Shown in pieces: positions 23,080-27,477 of a stretch of 27,477 nt of DNA (positions within the stretch are counted from its first letter, which is position 1; each line of letters starts with the position of its first letter). The position numbers and the translations under genes are program-made. The stretch comes from DATLXU01 sp035575515 (lineage in GTDB: Bacteria; Acidobacteriota; Blastocatellia; UBA7656), in the NCBI GenBank assembly GCA_035575515.1, contig DATLXU010000125.1:1-27477 (forward strand). The letters run 5' to 3'. The notes below the pieces were generated by a model. That model saw only the letters and a list, made by a program, of their open reading frames with translations, was not told the DNA's origin and did no database searches.

Positions 23080-24024
23080 ATGGATTTTCTGATTTCTCAA
23101 ACTCATATCAGTCCATTCTACCTCGTCGCCATCGGGTTCATAATCGGAATGCTTGGCGGGTTCTTCGGCGTTGGCGGCAGCTTCCTCGCAGGCCCGTCGC
23201 TTTTCGCCGTCGGCGTGCCGATGAATTTCGTAGTCGGAACTGACCTTGCTCACATAGTCGGCAAATCAATCGTCGCCGCGAAGAAACATCGCGCGCTCGG
23301 CAATGTTGACCTTAAGCTTGGCTTGATAATGGTCATCGGCACGATTGCCGGTGTTGAAACTGGCGCGCAGGGGATTGAAGCACTCAAGCACAGGGCGAAC
23401 GTTGATCAGGTCGTCGGCATCACTTTTGTGTTCGTGTTGATTTCGATTTCGGGTTTCGTTGCGTGGGAGAGCTGGCAAACAATTAAGATGCAGCGCGAGC
23501 GCGAGCGCGAAGCTGAGATGTCGGGCGTTCAACTGCCTAAGCCCGAAGGCAAGTACGATGAATCGGCGTTCGATCACATCGCCAAGCGCGTTCACGCGAT
23601 TAAGCTGCCGCCGATGATTCACCTGCCCGTGTCGGGCATCGAGCGCATTTCGCTCTGGGCTATCTTGCTGGTCGCATTTGTCGGCGGATTTTTTAGCGGC
23701 TTTCTTGGCGGCGGAGCCGGGTACATCCGCATGCCTTCGATGGTCTATTTGCTCGGCGTTCCGACTCACGTAGCTGTCGGGACAGACCTGTTTGAAGTGG
23801 TCATTTCGGCAAGCTACGGAACTATCACGCACGCGATCAAAGGGAACGTTGACATAATGATTGCGCTAGTGATGCATACGGGCGCAGCCATCGGCGCGCA
23901 GATAGGCGCTGCAAGCACGGAATATTTTCGCGGGCCGAAAATAAGATTGGCGTTCGTGCCGCTGCCGTTGATCGGCGCGGCAATTATCATTTACAGCTTG
24001 CTCACAGGCAAGCACATGAAGTGA
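23080..24024 (+). CDS. TauE/SafE-family membrane permease
   Basis: 314 residues with two homologous membrane halves. Each half starts with the glycine-rich signature: GFIIGMLGGFFGVGGSFLAGP near residue 20, and AFVGGFFSGFLGGGAGYIRMP near residue 205. Both repeat the motif VGTDL. The halves are joined by an unusually long charged cytoplasmic segment (about 138-190, QREREREAEMSG and EGKYDESAFDHI). The family exports or imports small anions, often sulfite, sulfoacetate or other sulfur compounds; the substrate is not predictable here. It is cotranscribed with the small membrane protein before it. A universal stress protein follows after 105 bases. Confidence 0.9.
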   Translation: MDFLISQTHISPFYLVAIGFIIGMLGGFFGVGGSFLAGPSLFAVGVPMNFVVGTDLAHIVGKSIVAAKKHRALGNVDLKLGLIMVIGTIAGVETGAQGIEALKHRANVDQVVGITFVFVLISISGFVAWESWQTIKMQREREREAEMSGVQLPKPEGKYDESAFDHIAKRVHAIKLPPMIHLPVSGIERISLWAILLVAFVGGFFSGFLGGGAGYIRMPSMVYLLGVPTHVAVGTDLFEVVISASYGTITHAIKGNVDIMIALVMHTGAAIGAQIGAASTEYFRGPKIRLAFVPLPLIGAAIIIYSLLTGKHMK

Positions 24025-24040
24025 AGAGTGGATAATTAAT

Positions 24041-24099
24041 GGACAGGATCAACAGGGTTAGCAGGATTCTTCATCTTGGTCATTCTGTCCATCCTGTCC
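24041..24099. repeat. Palindromic intergenic repeat built from 9-bp units
   Basis: GGACAGGAT (24041-24049) is complementary to ATCCTGTCC (24091-24099). The left side consists of three similar 9-base units in a row (GGACAGGAT, CAACAGGGT, TAGCAGGAT) and the right side of two (ATTCTGTCC, ATCCTGTCC). It lies between the permease and the stress protein. This type of CAGGAT/ATCCTG repeat is widespread between genes in bacterial genomes. Confidence 0.65.
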
Positions 24100-24129
24100 G
24101 TTGTTGGGTTTCACTTGCTTAGGTTTGTC

Positions 24130-25056
24130 ATGAAAATCTTAATTTGCAGCGATGGATCGAGTCAGGCTGAAAACGCCGTCCGCTTCGGCGCATTGATAGC
24201 CTCAGCCTGTCAGGCTGAAACGACGATTCTCGGTATCACCGAAAAGCCCGCCGAAGAGGATGTTATATTCGATTCGCTCAGGCGCTCGCAGCAGGTGTTG
24301 AAGGACAGGGGCGTCACTGCCGAGCTTATCATCAAAGCGGGCGAGCCGATCGAAGAGATAGTCAAGCGGACGCAAGAGACAACTTATGATCTCGTCGTCA
24401 TAGGCGCGACCCGAAAGGGCACGCGCGGGCCATTTTTGATGTCTGCGAAGGCGTACAAAATAATCAAAGCGGTAGAGCCGCCCGTGCTTGTCGTCATCGG
24501 CAACCGCGAGACACTAAATCGAATGATGATCTGCAGCGGCGGCGAAAAATACATTGATCGCGCCGTTGAGTTTGCAGGCTCAATAGCACGCGCGGCCAAC
24601 GCGTCGGTCACGCTCTTTCACGTCATGGCCGAGCCGCCCGCCGTTTATTCGGACCTGATAAAGATGGAAGAGGACGTGAATCTTCTGCTTCATTCAAGCT
24701 CAGGGCTTGGACAGAACTTGCGGCGCGAAAAAGAGCTGCTCGAAAAGATGGGCGTGCAGACCGAAGTTCGCCTGCGTCACGGGCTTGTCATCAGCGAAGT
24801 TTTCAAAGAGATAAGACGGGGCGATTATGATCTCGTCGTGACCGGTTCATCGCCCGAAGGCGGGACGCTTCGGACGTACATAATGGGCAACATCACGCGC
24901 GAGATAGTCAATCGCGCCGAATGCCCCGTGCTTGTCGTGCGCGGCGGAGAGGCTCCCGCAGGCATTGGCCGCAGCCTGAAAGATTTCTTCTCCGACATCA
25001 CGCACGTCTTCGGGCGCTCAGAAGAAGAGAGCACCGAAGGCAAAGAATCAAAGTAG
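24130..25056 (+). CDS. Tandem universal stress protein (two UspA domains)
   Basis: 308 residues from the ATG at 24130; the longer frame from 24076 covers the palindromic repeat and is rejected. Domain 1 (about 1-135) opens with KILICSDGSSQAENAVRFG and has TTYDLVVIGATRKGTRG, then PPVLVVIG. Domain 2 (about 140-285) opens with RMMICSGGEKYIDRAVEFAG and has DYDLVVTGSSPEGG, MGNITREIV and CPVLVVRGG. The second domain keeps most of the G-2x-G-9x-G(S/T) ATP-binding pattern (the last position is Asn); the first does not. An Asp/Glu/Ser-rich tail follows. The role is inferred as energy or stress sensing linked to the neighbouring permease. Confidence 0.9.
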   Translation: MKILICSDGSSQAENAVRFGALIASACQAETTILGITEKPAEEDVIFDSLRRSQQVLKDRGVTAELIIKAGEPIEEIVKRTQETTYDLVVIGATRKGTRGPFLMSAKAYKIIKAVEPPVLVVIGNRETLNRMMICSGGEKYIDRAVEFAGSIARAANASVTLFHVMAEPPAVYSDLIKMEEDVNLLLHSSSGLGQNLRREKELLEKMGVQTEVRLRHGLVISEVFKEIRRGDYDLVVTGSSPEGGTLRTYIMGNITREIVNRAECPVLVVRGGEAPAGIGRSLKDFFSDITHVFGRSEEESTEGKESK

Positions 25057-25067
25057 ACCGCCGCCAT

Positions 25068-27477
25068 TTAAAATCGCAGGCGCAGCATGAACTGAAATGC
25101 GCGGCCCGGCTCGACGTTGTTGATGCCTCCCAATGGTTGGCCGAACGTGGCAAGCGGTTTGCCTGTAGGGTCGTTTCCGAACACGCCGTTGCGACCAACG
25201 ATGTTGCTGTGATTGAAGAGATTGAAACCTTCGGCCCGAAAACTGAGTTGAGTGTTATCGCCCGCTAGATTGAAAACTTTTTCGACGAACATCGAAACGT
25301 CATAGACAGGAGTGCCCCGCCCGCTGTTGCGGCCAATCACCGTATTGCCGAACACCGGACGATCAGTGTTTGCGCCGTCGCCGTTGTTATCAATTCCAGT
25401 CGTTATGTTAAAAGGTCGCCCGGAAGCGAGCGTCGTCACGCCTCCCAGCACGAGCCTGTAGGGCAGTTGCCACCAGCCGCTGAAGACCGCGCGGTGTCGC
25501 TGATCGAGCAGGCTGTCGGCCTTTTCAAACCTGCCGAGCTGATTTGAGTCATTAGGGTCCTGGCCGGGCGTGTCGGTTTCAACCGTATTGATCGTGTGCG
25601 AGTAAGTGTAGCTTGCAAGCAAAGAGAATCGGCTGCCGAATCGCTTGTTCAAATTCAACTGGAGCGCGTCGTAGTTGCTCGCGCCTTCGTTTATGGTTGC
25701 GATGATGCGGCGGAACCCGTTGACGGTCGGGACAATCGGGCGCGTCAAATCCGCAGCCGCAGCCGAGCGAACCTGACCCGGAGCCGTGCGAATGAAAACC
25801 GATGGCGCGTTCAGATCAACAGGCCGGTCAATCTTTATCGTGCGTTGATGAACGTAATCGGCGTTGAAGAACCAGTTGTTGGCAAACTCATGCTCGATTC
25901 CGAAGGTCGTTAATTGAGTGTAGGGATTGAGCAGTTTGTCGGGATAGCCGCGCAGCTTCGACACATCGAAGAACTGCGAAAGAAATTCTCGCTGGCCCGG
26001 TCGCACGTTTATGTCGCGCGGCGGCAAAGTCGCGCCCGCTGGCAGTGATGCGAGCGGCTGAAGATTCGTGGGAAACCCGATCTGGCCCGGCGCGGCGCTG
26101 AAGCTGAATATTCCAGTCGGCCCGTTGATGAGATAAGTGGCCGCGAGGTTCGCGCGAATCTCGGAATAATAAATCCCGTAGCTTCCACGAATCACTGTGT
26201 GGTTGTCGCCCGCGACATTGTAAGCGAACCCGATGCGCGGCGCGATGTTGTTCGTGTCATCGGTGAAGGTCTGCCGCTCATAGCGCACGCCGAGGTTGAG
26301 CGTGAGGTCGCGCCGCGCCCTGAAGTTATCCTGCGCGAAGACGGCCCACAGCCATTCCTTCACTTCATACGACGCGCTGCCGAAGCTCTGGACGAATCGC
26401 TGCACGTCGCTTGCGGTCAACTGGGAGATCGGTTTTGTCACGCCGGGCTTGAGCGTGAACTGACCGAGCACGAATCCGCCGCCGAACTCCTGACCGTTGC
26501 CGCCTGAACGAGAATGAATCGCGTCGCCTCCTAACCTGAGGCTATGCGTTCCGTGTGTGAGCGAAAGCGTGTCGGCAAACTGGTATTGATGATTCGTGAG
26601 TCGCGCCGCGCGCGATTCGCCTTCAGTGGCAAGACCCGGCCTGACAAATTGAGTCGAGGGGAATGCTGGCTCGAACTCCGTGATGGGCGAGCCATGTTGA
26701 TATTGAAATCGCGCCTCATTGACCATGCGGCTGGTCAGAAGCGCGATCTCCGAGAGTTGAAATGAATAAGTCCGCCGACGGAACGTGCGCGCCGCGCTCG
26801 GCAGAGCCAACCCGCCCACAGCGTCAGCCGGGTTCGTGTCAGAAAGCCTGTCGAAGTTGAACCTTCCTGTGAGCGTGTTGCGGTCATTGATTTGATGATC
26901 GAGCCGCGAGATGAAAAGCCACTGCCTGATGTGGCCGCGAAACTCGCCCGGCGCGAGCGGCGATGTAATTGTCGAATCGCGGTCCTGTCGGTTGTATTCA
27001 GACGAGATGAAGAAGTGAGTCCGGTCCTCGATAATCGGGCCTGACAGCGCGCCGCTCACTTGAGCCAAACGGTCTGCTGTACGGCGAATCGAAAGAGGCG
27101 AGCGCGCCTGAATTCCGGGCGGTCGCCACAGTCCCAGCAGGTCGCCGTGAAAATCGTTCGTGCCCGATTTTGTGACTACGTTGATGGCCGACCCCGTAGT
27201 GCGCCCATACTCTGCTGAAAAGCCGTTGGTCAGAACGGTGAATTCTTGAATCGCGGAGAAGGGAATGTTTGTGAAGATGGTCTGCCTGCCCCATGCGTCG
27301 TCGCCCGTGCTGCCGTCAACGGTGAACGTGGTCTGGCGGCGACCGCTGCCGTTGATGACAAAGAGCGTGTTGTTTAAGAATAAGTCGCCAGTGCCGCGAG
27401 CCGGACGCACTGCAGAATTCAAAAGCGGAAGCGATGTGATCTTACGACTGAAGACGGGCGTGTTGTCAATCTTTTCG
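25068..27477 (-). CDS. Oar-like TonB-dependent receptor, N terminus beyond the window
   Basis: About 802 codons, open to the right edge; the missing part should hold the signal peptide and carboxypeptidase-like domain. The plug is seen in NNTLFVINGSGRRQTTFTVD, IQEFTVLTNGFSAEYGRTTG and INVVTKSGTNDFHG. The barrel strands include WAVFAQDNFRARRDLTLNLG, FFNADYVHQRTIKIDRPVD, FSLLASYTYSHTINTVE and FRAEGFNLFNHSN. The end is QFMLRLRF with a terminal Phe. It is convergent with the stress-protein gene, with only 11 bases between stops and no obvious terminator. It is the third receptor of this family in the window; the ligand is unknown. Confidence 0.93.
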   Translation of the reverse strand, partial: EKIDNTPVFSRKITSLPLLNSAVRPARGTGDLFLNNTLFVINGSGRRQTTFTVDGSTGDDAWGRQTIFTNIPFSAIQEFTVLTNGFSAEYGRTTGSAINVVTKSGTNDFHGDLLGLWRPPGIQARSPLSIRRTADRLAQVSGALSGPIIEDRTHFFISSEYNRQDRDSTITSPLAPGEFRGHIRQWLFISRLDHQINDRNTLTGRFNFDRLSDTNPADAVGGLALPSAARTFRRRTYSFQLSEIALLTSRMVNEARFQYQHGSPITEFEPAFPSTQFVRPGLATEGESRAARLTNHQYQFADTLSLTHGTHSLRLGGDAIHSRSGGNGQEFGGGFVLGQFTLKPGVTKPISQLTASDVQRFVQSFGSASYEVKEWLWAVFAQDNFRARRDLTLNLGVRYERQTFTDDTNNIAPRIGFAYNVAGDNHTVIRGSYGIYYSEIRANLAATYLINGPTGIFSFSAAPGQIGFPTNLQPLASLPAGATLPPRDINVRPGQREFLSQFFDVSKLRGYPDKLLNPYTQLTTFGIEHEFANNWFFNADYVHQRTIKIDRPVDLNAPSVFIRTAPGQVRSAAAADLTRPIVPTVNGFRRIIATINEGASNYDALQLNLNKRFGSRFSLLASYTYSHTINTVETDTPGQDPNDSNQLGRFEKADSLLDQRHRAVFSGWWQLPYRLVLGGVTTLASGRPFNITTGIDNNGDGANTDRPVFGNTVIGRNSGRGTPVYDVSMFVEKVFNLAGDNTQLSFRAEGFNLFNHSNIVGRNGVFGNDPTGKPLATFGQPLGGINNVEPGRAFQFMLRLRF

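Noticed and set aside
24041..24099. CRISPR-like repeats in the 9-bp unit region
   Set aside because: Units are too short, degenerate and lack spacers; the structure is palindromic.

Overview
The window looks like chromosomal DNA of an Acidobacteriota bacterium, perhaps class Blastocatellia. This rests on gene content: three Oar-like TonB-dependent receptors with carboxypeptidase-type N-terminal domains, a DUF2934-Hsp20 fusion, LytS/LytTR and NarL-type two-component pairs, moderately GC-rich DNA and many palindromic intergenic repeats. No rRNA, tRNA or CRISPR array was seen.

Layout. 1-449 is the start of a Kelch-repeat gene running off the left edge. 623-3680 (minus) holds a PilZ protein and a NarX/NarL-type pair whose kinase is split by a perfect 29-bp tandem duplication. 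4079-6653 (minus) holds two family 2 glycosyltransferases. Between them lie the 3' end of a broken TonB receptor, with its terminator, and the 5' end of an IS110-type transposase, a scar of transposition and deletion. 6738-9766 (minus) holds RlmD, two unrecognised charged proteins and an unlisted 49-residue membrane protein. 9898-10029 is a palindrome-rich MITE-like element. 10163-10621 is a Spy/CpxP-like periplasmic protein, divergent from a malic enzyme-citrate synthase operon (10945-13997). A cytochrome c and a DUF2934-Hsp20 protein follow.

15684-19361 is the most interesting part. A LytS-type kinase and a LytTR response regulator are followed by a secreted JAB/JAMM-like protein. Three intergenic stretches (15684, 17957 and 18832) each carry three copies of a TCRTCAC-like box spaced exactly 21 bp apart. 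In each, the boxes precede a similarly placed TTTCRC / TARAMT promoter pair. Direct repeats two helical turns apart are typical of LytTR-family operators, and the boxes resemble the AlgR box. I infer an autoregulated LytTR regulon covering the two-component operon, the JAMM-like protein and whatever is transcribed from 18923 towards the large TonB receptor.

19362-22613 is a complete Oar-like receptor with a terminator. 22827-25056 is a small membrane protein, a TauE/SafE permease and a tandem universal stress protein. 25068-27477 (minus) is another Oar-like receptor that runs off the right edge.
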